DNA of 64,000 nucleotides, taken from NCBI GenBank assembly GCA_948470475.1, contig OX419346.1:16132180-16196179 (forward strand). Reading direction: 5' to 3'. Made by a program: the position numbers and the translations under genes. The notes beneath the pieces are model-generated. The model worked only from the letters and a program-made list of their open reading frames with translations. It ran no database searches and had not been told where the DNA came from. Shown here piece by piece: positions 22,789 through 34,273 of the stretch (its first letter is position 1; each line of letters opens with the position of its first letter). The stretch is from Galaxea fascicularis (lineage: Eukaryota; Cnidaria; Anthozoa; Scleractinia; Euphylliidae).

Positions 22789-23898
22789 TCAGTTTGTCTT
22801 CGAGAGAATAACCATGTCATACTTCATACAAGCGAATCTTCTTTCACTTTCAAGCACGTGAGCGTTGTGTTCGTTTTGTAATCGCTCTAATTCATTGACA
22901 TTATTGAGGTTACCATTTTTAACCTCTAAACTTATAATACGCAATTTGTTCTGAATTTCATCGCAGTACTGACATGTATCTACCCTGGGCTTTCTAAAGC
23001 TGAGTAAGTCCCCCAAGTCCTCGTTAAATATGTTTCTAAAGGTGGAAAAACTAATTACAGGTCCCTTATTTTTTAGCTTTGAACGGTTTGTTTTAAGATT
23101 CGGGTTTACTTTAACAAATTCTCTCCACATCTTGCGCATAGAGGTGCGACAGTCAAAGTATCGTTTCCGAGTCCTTGATCTTCTGTAGTGAGATTCATTC
23201 GCCCTTTTGGAACTAATGAAGTCAGTTACAGCCTTCCTCGCTTCCGGCAAAAGTCGCATTGCGTTATTGCCGTGTCGTCCTCTCATGTCTTGTTGGATAG
23301 ACACACCATCCTCCTCTAATTTCTTGAGAAGAACTTGGAGTTTTCGGCGGGAAAATCCATAACATATTTGAAACGCCCCTCTGCAAACTGTTCCTAGCGT
23401 CGGTACCTTGTAAGTAATCGTTCTGCGCCCGGTAGGACAAACTCTGACTTCCATTAGTCCTAACAGAATATAATTTTGTTCGTTGTAACTTTTTTGATAA
23501 AAAGTTGCTCTTAAATCCTGTATCATCTGCCGACATTCATGAGATGGCCGACGCATCAAGCAACCTTTCTCGCACGAACACAACAAAGAAATTGTCTCTA
23601 TGTCTTTATAGGGTCTGTTTTTTCTGGCATTGATCTTTTTCCGTTTGCGAGTGTAAATCTTCTTCAGTTTAAGATCCCTTTTCTTCCGCCCTCTTTCAAC
23701 TGAACTTGCGAGAGGAACTCCGTCTCGGAAATATCTCCAAGGGGTCTCTGCATTGAAGCGATAAACTAGCTTATTTAGGTCGCGAAGTTGCTGATCGCGT
23801 GAACTAGAATTCGACACTTGTGGTGTGTCTGACAAAGTAGAAGCCCAGGACATTGCTCCTATTTGACTTGCAAGAAAACGATTAATGAACGTTAGCAA
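22789..23898 (-). CDS. DUF7869-associated transposase N-terminal half (right copy)
   Basis: Counterpart of 4371-5480 with an identical 369-residue translation. Same RGRHGNN, ESHYRRSRTRKRYF and RVDTCQYCDE landmarks. Confidence 0.6.
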   Translation of the reverse strand: MLTFINRFLASQIGAMSWASTLSDTPQVSNSSSRDQQLRDLNKLVYRFNAETPWRYFRDGVPLASSVERGRKKRDLKLKKIYTRKRKKINARKNRPYKDIETISLLCSCEKGCLMRRPSHECRQMIQDLRATFYQKSYNEQNYILLGLMEVRVCPTGRRTITYKVPTLGTVCRGAFQICYGFSRRKLQVLLKKLEEDGVSIQQDMRGRHGNNAMRLLPEARKAVTDFISSKRANESHYRRSRTRKRYFDCRTSMRKMWREFVKVNPNLKTNRSKLKNKGPVISFSTFRNIFNEDLGDLLSFRKPRVDTCQYCDEIQNKLRIISLEVKNGNLNNVNELERLQNEHNAHVLESERRFACMKYDMVILSKTN

Positions 23899-24498
23899 TG
23901 AGTTCTACATTTATAGCAACCAAAACAAAATCGTATTATTGCTAGAAAATGCCACAAGCCACAAGATTACAGTCATTTGTCACGCCCTCGCCTCCAAAGC
24001 TTTTGCGTCAGTAACTTGCTCCCGGGCTGGCCTTCTTATCAGATTTAACTGTCACATACGCTGGAACCTCTCCTCACGGAACCTCTGTAATACGGATATC
24101 TCTCTATTTAGTACAGTTTCCTATGTCCCGACAAAATCGTCACATATTTCCTTTCACAAGAAACCCTCTATAATACAGACCCTTTCTAATTCGGCCAACG
24201 GACACTAAATCTCGGCCACAAGAGCACATTCACAAACTTGACCTCTTTATTACAGTCCGGTGATCAGGTGATGACAATTTGTGTATGAAAGACAATTTCC
24301 TGTTTGGGGTTTTAGAAACAGCAACGCTTTAATTACTTTATCTTCAATTGGAGAATTCAACACAAAATAAAAATACTATAACATGTAACGAAAGAAAGAA
24401 AGAAAAGTTGTTTGCGAAGCAAAGCCTCACAAAAGAACATGAAATATTAAAGTACAGCTTTAACAGAGACCACGCAGAGGGAGGGGGCTGGGGCTTCT

Positions 24499-25777
24499 GG
24501 CTGTTCCGAAAACGCGGAGTGCGGAGTCTAAAAAAAATTAAAATAAATAAATTTTTGAAAAGTAGAAAAGAATTTAAAAGTGAATTAAAATAGTAATCAA
24601 GTTCATAATTAAAGTAGAAAAAGGAATTTAAGAAATAAAAATAGTAGTTATTAAAAATTCACGCCGCCTGAAGTGGACTGTTCATATCCGATATCGCGTA
24701 TATTTCATTCAGTCCAAATGGCATATTTAACTCGCGGTTCTCATAGTTAGCAGTTCACTTTAAAGAAGAAAAAAAGTAAAAAAACAGGCCAGTTTTGACC
24801 AAGTCTAGAAAAAAAGGGAGCGTTACACCTTCGGTTTTGCTGGAAAGCCGTGTTGTCTCGAAACAAACCCAAGCTTTGCTTTCCAAAAATAAACTGCCCG
24901 TGTGAATTAACCCTTGAACCATTCAACAACTTGACAACTGCGTGCCCTAAAGTTTTTGCAAAGGTTAAACTAAGGGCCTGATTACATGAGCCGGGCTGGC
25001 CCGGTTAACCGGGCAGATTTGAGTTTGCCGGGATCTCGGCATGTTTGTTAAACGCAACAAAAATCAACTTCGATTACATGACAACCGGGCCAACCCACAC
25101 CGAAGCAGCCCGGCTCATGTAATCAGGCCCTAAAGCCTTGAAAAATATTCAGCGCTGAAAAGTAGTAAGATACAAATTGAAGATTGGCAAATAAAGACAC
25201 AAATAAGCACACAGGTAAAGTTGCACTTTGAGAAAACAAATTATAAAAATAAAATGTTTTCCCATAAAAGCCATTTAACTGCACAGCGTTGCATATTTTT
25301 AGCTTAAACTTTGCGAGAACTTTAGGGCACGCAGTTGACAAGTTGTTGAATGGTTCAAGGTTTAATTCATACGGGCAGTTTATTTTTGGAAAGCCTTGAG
25401 TTTGTTTCGAGGCAACACGGCTCAACAAAAACGTAGGTGTAATTTTTCACATTTCTAGACATGGTCAAAACTGGGCTGTTCTTTCTTTGGTAAAAGTGGA
25501 CTGCTCACTATGAAAATCATGAGTTAAATATACTTTTTGGGCTAAATGAAATATATTATACGCGATATCAACAGGCTACTTCAGGCGGCGTGAATTTTTT
25601 AAAATAATCAGATTATTTTTATTTCTTAAATTTCTATTTCTAGTTTATTTATCATTTAAACAATCTTTTAATTCACTTTTAAATTTTTTTATTTCTATTT
25701 CTTTGAATTTTTTTAAAAAGTTTTTTAAAGTTTTTTTTTAGACTCCGCACTCCGCACTCCGCGTTTTCGGAACAGCC
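24499..25777. mobile_element. Foldback element (right copy)
   Basis: Counterpart of 6081-7359, with the same inverted arms and the same nested MITE at 24974-25130. Confidence 0.7.
24974..25130. mobile_element. 157-bp TAA MITE (right copy)
   Basis: Counterpart of 6556-6712. Inverted ends GGGCCTGATTACATGAGCC, flanked by TAA. Confidence 0.8.
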
Positions 25778-26178
25778 CGCGCTTCTTCCAGTTCTTCTTA
25801 TCCGGACTGAAGCTCAGTTGTTCTTAATTTCAGTTTTTGGTGACGTCAGCCTGAAACTACCGAAACTGTTCTAAAATTGATCTTATTTTTAAGAGACATA
25901 GGGCATCGCATGGTACAAAATTTTCAAATTAGATAGGTTGTACCGTTACCATTCAGACGCTGCGTGACGCCAAGCAAATAAAAATGTCAGCACGTGACAA
26001 TATATTGCGAGGAGCGGGAAACTGGTGCGCACGCTTTCATCACATACAGTTGAATTGGTGTCGCTCGTTCGCGAAGAACACGTTTGTACTGAGGTAAATA
26101 GACTCCGCTTTTGGTGAGAATTTTTCATACACAGAATTTATCTTTGATTGAATGTTTAGATTTGGAGCGAAATGGCCG

Positions 26179-28097
26179 ATGACAACTAAGCGTTTACCGC
26201 CAGGAAAGCTTGATACCCACGTTTATGTGATGGCGAAAAGTTCCTCATTTAAGCAGGTATGTCCATAGTCCACATGTCTAGCTACCGATAAATTGATAAA
26301 TTGTTGTCCTCAAAGTGGCTCTAAACAGAGCTCTATGATTTAATCCTTTGTGAGCTTGTCGACAAGTAAGCTAAACAATAATAACACCGCCAAAATGACA
26401 ATTTGTCTGAACAAATTAAACGGTTGGTCGGTGGCTAATTTCTAATTACAGTGTTAAATGACTTTGGTGTACGGGTTTGAAGTGTCTTTCGTTGTCCAGA
26501 CCGCAGGTTTCATGATTTGAGGCCATCAGCTGTTGAAAAGCGGAACTGTTAATTAAACTGTTGAGGGCTACCACAATGATTATTTAAGCCCGCCGCACAC
26601 GTGAGGAAAGATCTGAACAAAATTCCTCGCGAGGCAGTTAGCTCAGCCGTTTCCTCACGTGTGCGGCGGGCTTAAAATGTGTGAAGCGAAAGTTTTTGCT
26701 TAATATTTTGCTTATTTCTCAAGGACTGGAAGTTGTATTGCATTGTACTGTAAACTATTGTAAGCCATCACGTTAAAGTGGTTATTTTCAATTTTTTGAC
26801 TGGTCAAAAACAAGAGATGGCCGAGCTAAAATTTGTTTGGCCGGTCAACATGACCGGCAACTTTCCGGAAACTATTTTGATCCCTGACCGAGGAAAGGAC
26901 TTTACGAACCTGCTGTGCAACTCGCGACAATCAAAACACACTGTTATTCAGTTGTATAGACTTTTATACTCAAGGCAGCTAATGTCAGAATTAAGTTTCT
27001 GCACAAAGGAAGAGAAAATACCACTTGTCAGATCAAAAATTTAACCTTTTATCACACGCATGTCAACAGCTGACACCCTCAGTAAGCTTTGTTATAGATT
27101 ACTGATCTTTTTGAATGACTATTTCATACCAGTCAGCTACTGTCCTTGTCACGATATGTAACAATTATCCTACGAGGAAGGCAGGTTGAGTAATTATTAC
27201 AGGGAGAATCTAAACAAAACCAAACTAAATAGGAAAAGTAAAGAATTGTTGATGTTTTATTACTAGGACGAAAAGAGAGCAAATGTACATGTTGCACAAC
27301 TTGGCAGAGTTGAGTAAATTCAATAAAACTGTTCGCAGCAGAACAACAACATGTTCATCGCTTTTGCAAGAACTGCTGTTCACTAAACTGGTTTTCATTT
27401 ACAATTAAGTTACGCCAATTTTGGGCTTTCAAAAGTTGTTGTTGAATGCATTACTCATATAAATATAATAACATGTCATACAACTAAGAAAAAGCATTTT
27501 AACCAAGTGAATACTTTTTATTGTTTGCTATTAAAATAAAGGAATCAAACATGTCAACGATCTATCCCTTCCCTCAGTATAGTTGATAGACGAATGTATG
27601 TGGTTTACTGTGTAAAAGTTTATTTTCTTATGAAGGTCGGGGAGGGGAGCACTACAATTTTAATCTACAATTTTTATCCGCTTTGAGTGTACTTTTGGGG
27701 GCATGAAAAGCATCCTAGGTTTGAGTGGAGGGGAGGAACCCATAAAATATTCTCTCAAACTGGAAAATCGTCAGAGCCCCCTACCCCATAAACTGCCAAT
27801 GCTGACCTTACAAAAAACATTAAGTGTTTGAGGTAACATTCTTAAGACTATTTGACACTCTTGAAAGTTTCTCAAAGTTAAACTAAATAATTGCAAAGGT
27901 CACTGTGTGAAAATTTTATACTTTTCTGCACATCTTGTTAAGTAGCTGTATCAACACATAATGCAAATGGCTAACCTACATCCATTCCTTTGCAGAGAGT
28001 TTCCGAGTGCATCCCCCACATACATGAACTTATCAAATGGACTTCTCCCAGTAAATCAGTTTCCTCAACAAACAAAGAATCTCAAAGATATGGAAAG
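26179..28097 (+). CDS. Unrecognised gene, first two coding exons (right copy)
   Basis: Exon 1 at 26179-26256 and exon 2 at 27996-28097, identical in coding content to the left copy. As there, the following intron runs into the 585-bp satellite. Here the satellite ends after 1.6 units at 29131 and Penelope-like debris follows, with no further exon of this gene recognised. Confidence 0.5.
26588..26671. mobile_element. 84-bp TTAA-flanked MITE, orientation 2
   Basis: Arms are identical to the left-copy element and TTAA is present on both sides. The 40-bp core (26610-26649) is the reverse complement of the left-copy core apart from two bases (GATCTGAAC here where inversion would give GAGCTGAGC). 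See findings. Confidence 0.75.
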
Positions 28098-28208
28098 GTA
28101 AAAATATGTCACATTTAATAAGGTCTACCCCCAAGACCACTTTAACTGCACTTCAAGTTTTTTGGTCTAGTGTAGTGGATGTAGTTTTTTTGGTCTAGTG
28201 TAGTGTAG

Positions 28209-29131
28209 TGGATGGATGAGTCTCAGTTTTCTGTCAAAAGCACAGGGCAGGGGGGGTTCCTGCTTTGAGACTTTGACTGCAGTTAGAGTTTCTAGCTCCA
28301 TTAAGTGGCTCTTTACAGTGTAGGATGCCTTGGCAGTTTTGCCTGGCCTAGTGTAGGCCTGAATGATAGTTTGCTTTTGATTACCAATTAGAGTGAACCC
28401 ACATTGTGCAGTGGGTGGGTGGGTGGCAGTTGTTTGGGCAAAGCACAGGGGTGGGGGGAGGCTTGACTTTGTGCTTTGTGGCAGCAGCGGAATTGGCTTG
28501 TTTTCAGAATTTCTGCAGGCACGTTTTGACAAATGCAGTTAGATATCTGCGCGTTTCTCTCCAGAATGGCATTCTGGGAACCAGGATGAGTAGATCAAGT
28601 GTCATGAGCTGGTTTTTGACTGCATTTCAGGCGTTGGGCCCTTGATATCTGAGCGATTTTGCAAAAAGGTAGCTCTAAAGTTTTGGCTTGAACACGGGCC
28701 CGGCCCGTGTTCAAGCCATTGTGGCCGGCCAAAATTGAGGGGGCTTGCCGTCAAGGCCTGCTTTGCCAAACAGCCTAGGGATAGTTCTAACAGTGGGTGG
28801 GTGAGTCTCAGTTTTCTGTCAAAAGCACAGGGCAGGGGGGGTTCCTGCTTTGAGACTTTGACTGCAGTTAGAGTTTCTAGCTCCATTAAGTGGCTCTTTA
28901 CAGTGTAGGATGCCTTGGCAGTTTTGCCTGGCCTAGTGTAGGCCTGAATGATAGTTTGCTTTTGATTACCAATTAGAGTGAACCCACATTGTGCAGTGGG
29001 TGGGTGGGTGGCAGTTGTTTGGGCAAAGCACAGGGGTGGGGGGAGGCTTGACTTTGTGCTTTGTGGCAGCAGCGGAATTGGCTTGTTTTCAGAATTTCTG
29101 CAGGCACGTTTTGACAAATGCAGTTAGATAT
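28209..29131. repeat. 585-bp satellite, about 1.6 units
   Basis: Same unit and same entry junction as the left array, but only about 923 bp. The array ends where CAGTTAGATAT runs into TATATATATG instead of CTGCGCG. The long left array and this short one show that copy number differs sharply between otherwise matching blocks. Confidence 0.95.
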
Positions 29132-29254
29132 ATATATATGATTTTGCTGATGCAGTTCCAGGCTTCAGATGGTACTCATCGCTTTGATTTGCTACAGCTC
29201 TGTTTCGTATGGTCGAGAGCGACCACAATCATCAGGCAAAAATAGCGAATCTAG

Positions 29255-29596
29255 AGATAAGGCACATTCTGCGGTCTCTGACCCAAATGTTATCAATCAT
29301 GCCAAATAAAGAATGTCGGCTCTACAAAATAAACAAAAACCGCGCAAAAGATTTTTGCCGTTTGTTACAGAATACTGCCCATCAATGCCTTATCTCAAAC
29401 ATATTCTTATGAACAAACGGCATCTTATACAATACCAGCCCTTTCTAAGAAAAATATTCAAAACCCTCCCCTTATTTCATATAGAAAAGGGAGGTCTCTG
29501 AAAGATGTACTCGTCAGGGCAAAGCTCTGAGATCTTTGAATTTCCTATCCTGACCAATAGGAGTCGTGTTTGGCCTGTCTACACCTTCAAACATCA
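29255..29596 (+). repeat. Penelope-like fragment, direct repeat A
   Basis: 342 bp repeated 1343 bp downstream with about three differences. Read in frame it gives VTEYCPSMPYLKHILMN, IFKTLPLFHIEKG and, after a frame change, DVLVRAKL. This is the segment I associate with the end of the RT region of Penelope-like retroelements (pattern IFxxxP...K.LxDxLVRAKL) just before the GIY-YIG part. Stops and shifts make it a relic. Confidence 0.55.
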
Positions 29597-30597
29597 TTGA
29601 GATTTTTTTTGACAGAGCCCCGTCCTAGGTCAGAGCTCAATTTACATTGAATGCAATCCACAGCAGAACGGTCAGAACGCGGGTACCTTTCTGAATAATA
29701 CATGGCAAAAATACAACATCGACGCCTCTGCGTTTCACAGGGGTAAGAGAACATCAGTGCCAACACACTAGATACCACCGCGGTTTTTATAGAATCCGCT
29801 CCTGCTGAAAAAATCGTCTTAAGACCTCCAAAAGAAACACAACTTTACCAAGGATCGAAAATATTACGACCCCATTGGTTAATTCCTATTAGCCAATAGC
29901 AATCCTTCCTTCTCGATCCGCTCTCTGAGTACTTAACTAGTAATACAGCTCATTTCGAGCGGAATGAGAACAGCCTTCACAACCATTCCTCAAAACCTTA
30001 TCACAGTAGCAACTGACGAGATTCACTGAAAGAATCGAAACTGCAGTCTTGCTTGAGAAATACTATGGAGGTTAACAGCATTATAAAGGAGGACGGGCTC
30101 CTTATTGAAGAAGGTAGAAACACTGATCCCGAGGACTCACTTTTAGAGTCAGAAGATGAAATCCAGAGCGCACAGATCTAATGTCCAACGGACAAACTGA
30201 AAGAGTGCCAAAAAAACAATCGCTCAAATCACCAAAAAAGCGCCGCCATAACTACTCACGAAACAAAGAGGAGCACCAACCGGGAAAGCGGCCCCGCCAA
30301 GAAACTACCGAGAGCCTCAGTGAGAAAATCCGAAAATCCGAAGAGTCAATCTCTAAGCTGAGAACCCACTCCGACAAAGGAACTTGTCCAAAAACTCTGC
30401 GTTACAACGCAAGGGCCAATATTACGCCCAATAATTATTTCAAAAGAGACATTGCCTTTGATAAGAAAAAACGCTCAGCAAAAATACGTCGACACTCTCA
30501 TTAAGTTTCACTACTGGCGAGTAGAGCGAAACAAAATTTAACTTAACAGGATCAAACAGCTTCAATCAAGGAAAAGCTCTGATGCAAAACAATCTAC
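29597..30597 (+). pseudogene. Probable 5' end of the same retroelement, decayed
   Basis: Sequence between the two direct repeats. From ATG at 30064 it reads MEVNSIIKEDGLLIEEG and an acidic stretch, stopping at 30179. A Lys/Arg-rich 107-codon frame follows at 30181-30504 (SLKSPKKRRHNYSRNK). No catalytic motif is visible. The arrangement, 3' fragment then 5' region then 3' fragment, resembles the pseudo-LTR or head-to-tail structure known for Penelope-like elements. Assignment rests on context. Confidence 0.35.
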
Positions 30598-30939
30598 AGA
30601 TAAGACACATTCTGCGGTCTCTGACCCAAATGTTATCAATCATGCCAAATAAAGAATGTCGGCTCTACAAAATAAACAAAAAACGCGCAAAAGATTTTTG
30701 CCGTTTGTTACAGAATACTGCCCATCAATGCCTTATCTCAAACATATTCTTATGAACAAACGGCATCTTATACAATACCAGCCCTTTCTAAGAAAAATAT
30801 TCAAAACCCTCCCCTTATTTCATATAGAAAAGGGAGGTCTCTGAAAGATGTACTCGTCAGGGCAAAGCTCTGAGGTCTTTGAATTTCCTATCCTGACCAA
30901 TAGGAGTCGTGTTTGGCCTGTCTACACCTTCAAACATCA
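30598..30939 (+). repeat. Penelope-like fragment, direct repeat B
   Basis: Second copy of 29255-29596 at the same strand and full length. Differences include GGTCT for GATCT near the end. The LVRAKL-type block is again frameshifted. Confidence 0.55.
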
Positions 30940-32453
30940 ACAAGGACACTTAACTTTTTGCTTATTACCAGATTACAGTGTCGACGAAAGGAAAAAAAAA
31001 AAGAACATGGCTATTTGCTATATAATTAGACATGAAATCGACGTAACCTCTGACCTGAACTATCGTGTGGGCAGGAGTGTCAGTTTTGCCCAAATCTTGC
31101 TTTGAAATGTCGGCCTTGCCGAGAGCAAAGTTGCCGTCGGAAAGAGGCATCGATTTGTACGAAATCAAGCAACATTTTAAACCTAATTCCCTGGTGGCTA
31201 ACACAAACAACAGCAAGCTCTTGGTAAATTACATCTACGTAAACATGTGGCAAATGTTACGACTAGATTTGAGGCCGGAAATCACACATTATGACACTTC
31301 AAATTATCACATTACTTATCAGATCACTAGCATAGAATCGCTAAAGCCGCAAGGGCGGTAACAAGTCGGGAAACTGGAAAAACTTACGGTTTTCGCGCAG
31401 AAATGCGGAGGCAAATCTTGTCGTCGCCTGATAGTTACTTGAAGTCCCGGATGTTGAAAAACGATTTCAAGCGAACTTGCGTCAAGCCCTTGTTTCTGGC
31501 TCAATTTTTACTAAGTCTTTAGCCTGCTCAAAAGTCAAGTCCAATTTCACCATGTGCGCTTACAAATCAACCCTGACACCTACGTTTTGAGGCTAAAGAC
31601 TCCTTACCTCCGAAAGCAAACCTCTACAATAATGCACCAGTCATTTGAAACCCCCGGACCCCCCCCCCCCCTCGGGCATTAGCGGGGCATTCACTTTTTA
31701 TGCATGTGAGAGCCAGTGAACTCCCCGGTCCCTGGGGCAAAAGTGAATGGTGAACTCCCCCGCCCTCATATGTCCAACATACAAGGTACTCCCTTTCAAA
31801 CGTCAACTAGTAGCAAGAGATGACATATAGGATGACAGCCGTGAAATTAACAACTTGCTTTCGCAGCAGCAATGGCAACACTTGCAACCCCTCGATAGAC
31901 AAGAAAAGACAAGTATTTAAAGATTTCAGCGTCATCTTTCTATTTTACATCTTGATGTCACAAAAAGCAAGATCACAACAAATTACTTTTCATGTTTTAG
32001 CAATACAGTCTTCTGAAGTTTACAAAAAAATGCATAGTTTAAGCTTCAAGTGTCGTTTCTAGCTGTCGATAGGTCAAGCCAGGTCAAGTGTTTACGAAGA
32101 ATTCGCGAATAAGATGGTATCGGTGCATTAGATGCATTTTAAAGCATATTATAATTACAAATCTACATAATATCAGTGAAAATATGCCTACCTTTGTTCA
32201 CCAAACTCTTCAAGTCATCGGCTATGACCGCTTTTTTTACGCCTCGATATTTAACTTTGCAAAACATCGTCACGGTAAGGAGCGATGAAAATGTATGCGG
32301 AATCAGGCGGAATTAGTATGCGGCGCGAAAATGAAAACCGCTGACCCTAAAGTGACTGCCCCGCTTATCCCCCGGTCCGGGAGGCAAAGACCGTGGGTGC
32401 TTTCCATTATTCAAAACTGACCGGTCAGAGAACTCAGGACCAACCGCCGAAAA
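30940..32453. other. Non-coding interval with poly-C tract
   Basis: No gene recognised. Contains a 14-base C run near 31657 inside a GC-rich stretch (31650-31770) typical of dispersed repeats. A frame at 31065-31361 is open for 98 codons on the plus strand but has no family signature, start context or splice sites I can support. Confidence 0.35.
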
Positions 32454-32723
32454 ATGGAACGACACATTCCGATCGACGAAACCTATTGCCCATTCCCACG
32501 CGCGGTACTTTGCAAAACAAAGATGGAGGACTTGAGTGTTGTGCTCTTTGGTGAAGATTCCGAAGAATCCGAAATCTTTAATGAGCTTGTTGAAGAGTCC
32601 GATGAGTTGTTACTCTTAGGTGCTGCATTTAGCTTTATGCGAGGCGATCTGAATCGTGTACTCGGCTATTTTCAGGCTACAGTTCCGCTGTATAGTTTAT
32701 GCGAATTTCAAAGCCATTGTTGA
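32454..32723 (+). CDS. Unrecognised frame ending at a MITE insertion
   Basis: 89-codon frame starting MERHIPIDETYCPFPRAV with an acidic middle (FGEDSEESEIFNELVEESDE). It stops just before the MITE at 32728. On the far side of that MITE (33551-33680) plus-strand sequence reads ATFEELCREVLNAGRIPLS and NRGRKRIPPDLP, also plausible coding. The MITE may have landed in one coding region or beside an exon. I do not recognise the protein; the LSNRGRKR segment only loosely recalls transposon proteins. The reading would run into the assembly gap at 33801. Confidence 0.3.
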   Translation: MERHIPIDETYCPFPRAVLCKTKMEDLSVVLFGEDSEESEIFNELVEESDELLLLGAAFSFMRGDLNRVLGYFQATVPLYSLCEFQSHC

Positions 32724-32727
32724 CTAA

Positions 32728-33547
32728 GGGGCTGTTTACATGGAGGTAGGAAGATCCTAGCACCAGGAAGATCCTAGAAGGCGAAACAACTTTTCGTTTG
32801 GTTTACATGCAGAAATTTCTGTCTAGGTGGAAGTGGAGAATGAAAGCAAGATTGTCGACCTTTGGCAGCTGAATACCGTGAGAAAGTTTAGACAACGGCG
32901 AATTTTGCAACAAACGTATTCTACAAACATAACAAAAAATTAGCCAAAAACTCATTCCGAGAATACAAAGGAAAAATTTAGCCGTAAATTAACGGCTAAA
33001 TTTTTCACATATAACATACCGACCAAAGATTTAGTCGCAAATTAACGGCTAAATTATTTGTTTGTAATAGAAGTGAACATCGATTTAGTCGTAAATTAAC
33101 GGCTAAATTATTTGTCTGCAATAGAAGTGAACATCGATTTCGCCGTAAATTAACGGCTAAATTATTTGTTTGTAAAAGAGGTGAACATCGATTTCGCCGT
33201 AAATTAACGGCTAAATTATTTGTTTGTATAGAAGTGAACATAGATTTAGCCCTAAATTAACGGCTAAATCATTTGTTTGTAAAAGAGGTGCCGCCGCCAT
33301 GTTTGTTTTTTTGTCCCTAGTACCAGGAACTTCCTAGCGAAGGCAGTTTACATGGTGCTAGGATGTTCCTAGCGCTAGGATCTTCCTAGCTCACAGCTAG
33401 GAAGATCCTAGCACTAGGAACATCCTAGCACTAGAGCCAAGTACGACCTCTTGCATGTAAACTGAATACAGAAAATGGCGCTAGGATGATCCGCCTCCTA
33501 GGATCTTCCTAGTGCTAGGATCTTCCTACCTCCATGTAAACAGCCCC
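32728..33547. mobile_element. 820-bp MITE with TAA duplication and internal minisatellite
   Basis: Ends GGGGCTGTTTACATGGAGG and its exact complement, flanked by TAA at 32725-32727 and 33548-33550. The inner arms are built from repeats of AGGATCTTCCTAGCGCTAGG-like words, many of them palindromic. The centre carries a minisatellite. End sequence and TAA duplication ally it with the MITEs at 6556-6712 and 61094-61399. No transposase is encoded. Confidence 0.85.
32968..33290. repeat. Minisatellite, ~57-bp unit, about 5-6 copies
   Basis: Unit pattern: TTAGTCGTAAATTAACGGC then TAAATTATTTGTTTGTAA and GAAGTGAACATCG. The core TTAGCCGTAAATTAACGGCT is nearly palindromic. Copies differ by single bases (CATCGATTTAGTCG versus CATCGATTTCGCCG). 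A 78-codon minus frame here is a by-product of the repeat. Confidence 0.9.
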
Positions 33548-33800
33548 TAACTCAAGCCACATTTGAAGAGCTCTGTCGGGAAGTACTTAACGCAGGACGA
33601 ATTCCGCTTAGTAATAGAGGTAGAAAGCGTATACCTCCTGACCTTCCCAAAGGATCAACCCCGACTTTTGAACCATTGAAAAACAAAAACGCGGTAAAAT
33701 GCACTAATAACACGAAACAACAAACTTTTCAACATGTTTTGTATCAACGCTATGCAGACACATACCAGTCATCGCCGAACAAGAATGCATTAATAACTCT

Positions 33801-34000
33801 NNNNNNNNNNNNNNNNNNNNNNNNNNNNNNNNNNNNNNNNNNNNNNNNNNNNNNNNNNNNNNNNNNNNNNNNNNNNNNNNNNNNNNNNNNNNNNNNNNNN
33901 NNNNNNNNNNNNNNNNNNNNNNNNNNNNNNNNNNNNNNNNNNNNNNNNNNNNNNNNNNNNNNNNNNNNNNNNNNNNNNNNNNNNNNNNNNNNNNNNNNNN
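33801..34000. other. Assembly gap, 200 Ns
   Basis: Exactly 200 N bases, a conventional scaffold-gap size, so the true distance is unknown. The DDX20 exons run toward this gap from the right, and no continuation is seen on its left side. Confidence 0.99.
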
Positions 34001-34273
34001 GACCAAATTAAACCTTAAAGAACTGAAGTTTGCAAAAGTGACCCGCTATAGTGCAAACTTCACCAGGGATCCTTTCACTGGGTTTCAACTGCATATTGCT
34101 GAAATATCGTAAAAGCTCTGTAAAGTCCACCCCCCCCTCCCCTCATCCCAAAAAATAATCGACTCCCAAACAAGAGAAGGGGGGTGGGGGGAAGGGGTTA
34201 ATAGAGTGGGAGGCTTAATTGAGCTTTTACAGTAGCTTCTTTCAGAAGAGTTGTTACAAAACGTAAAACGTAC

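Larger units (their letters stand above)
18419..29131. repeat. Right copy of the large direct duplication
   Basis: Base-for-base counterpart of 1-10713. The match runs through the SET exon 1, both transposase halves, the foldback element, the two-exon gene and the first 1.6 units of the 585-bp satellite. Beyond 29131 the sequence is unrelated to the left copy. Confidence 0.95.

Noticed and set aside
31065..31361. 98-codon plus frame
   Set aside because: Open but without recognised motif, start context or neighbouring exons.
33005..33241. Repetitive 78-codon minus frame
   Set aside because: Product of the 57-bp minisatellite inside a MITE.
33676..34011. Frames running through the N block
   Set aside because: They exist only because Ns translate as X; the gap has no known sequence.
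34109..34230. 122-bp inverted pair GTAAAAGCTC/GAGCTTTTAC with G- and C-rich interior
   Set aside because: Arms are only 10 bp and no target duplication is seen; it may be a MITE but support is too thin.
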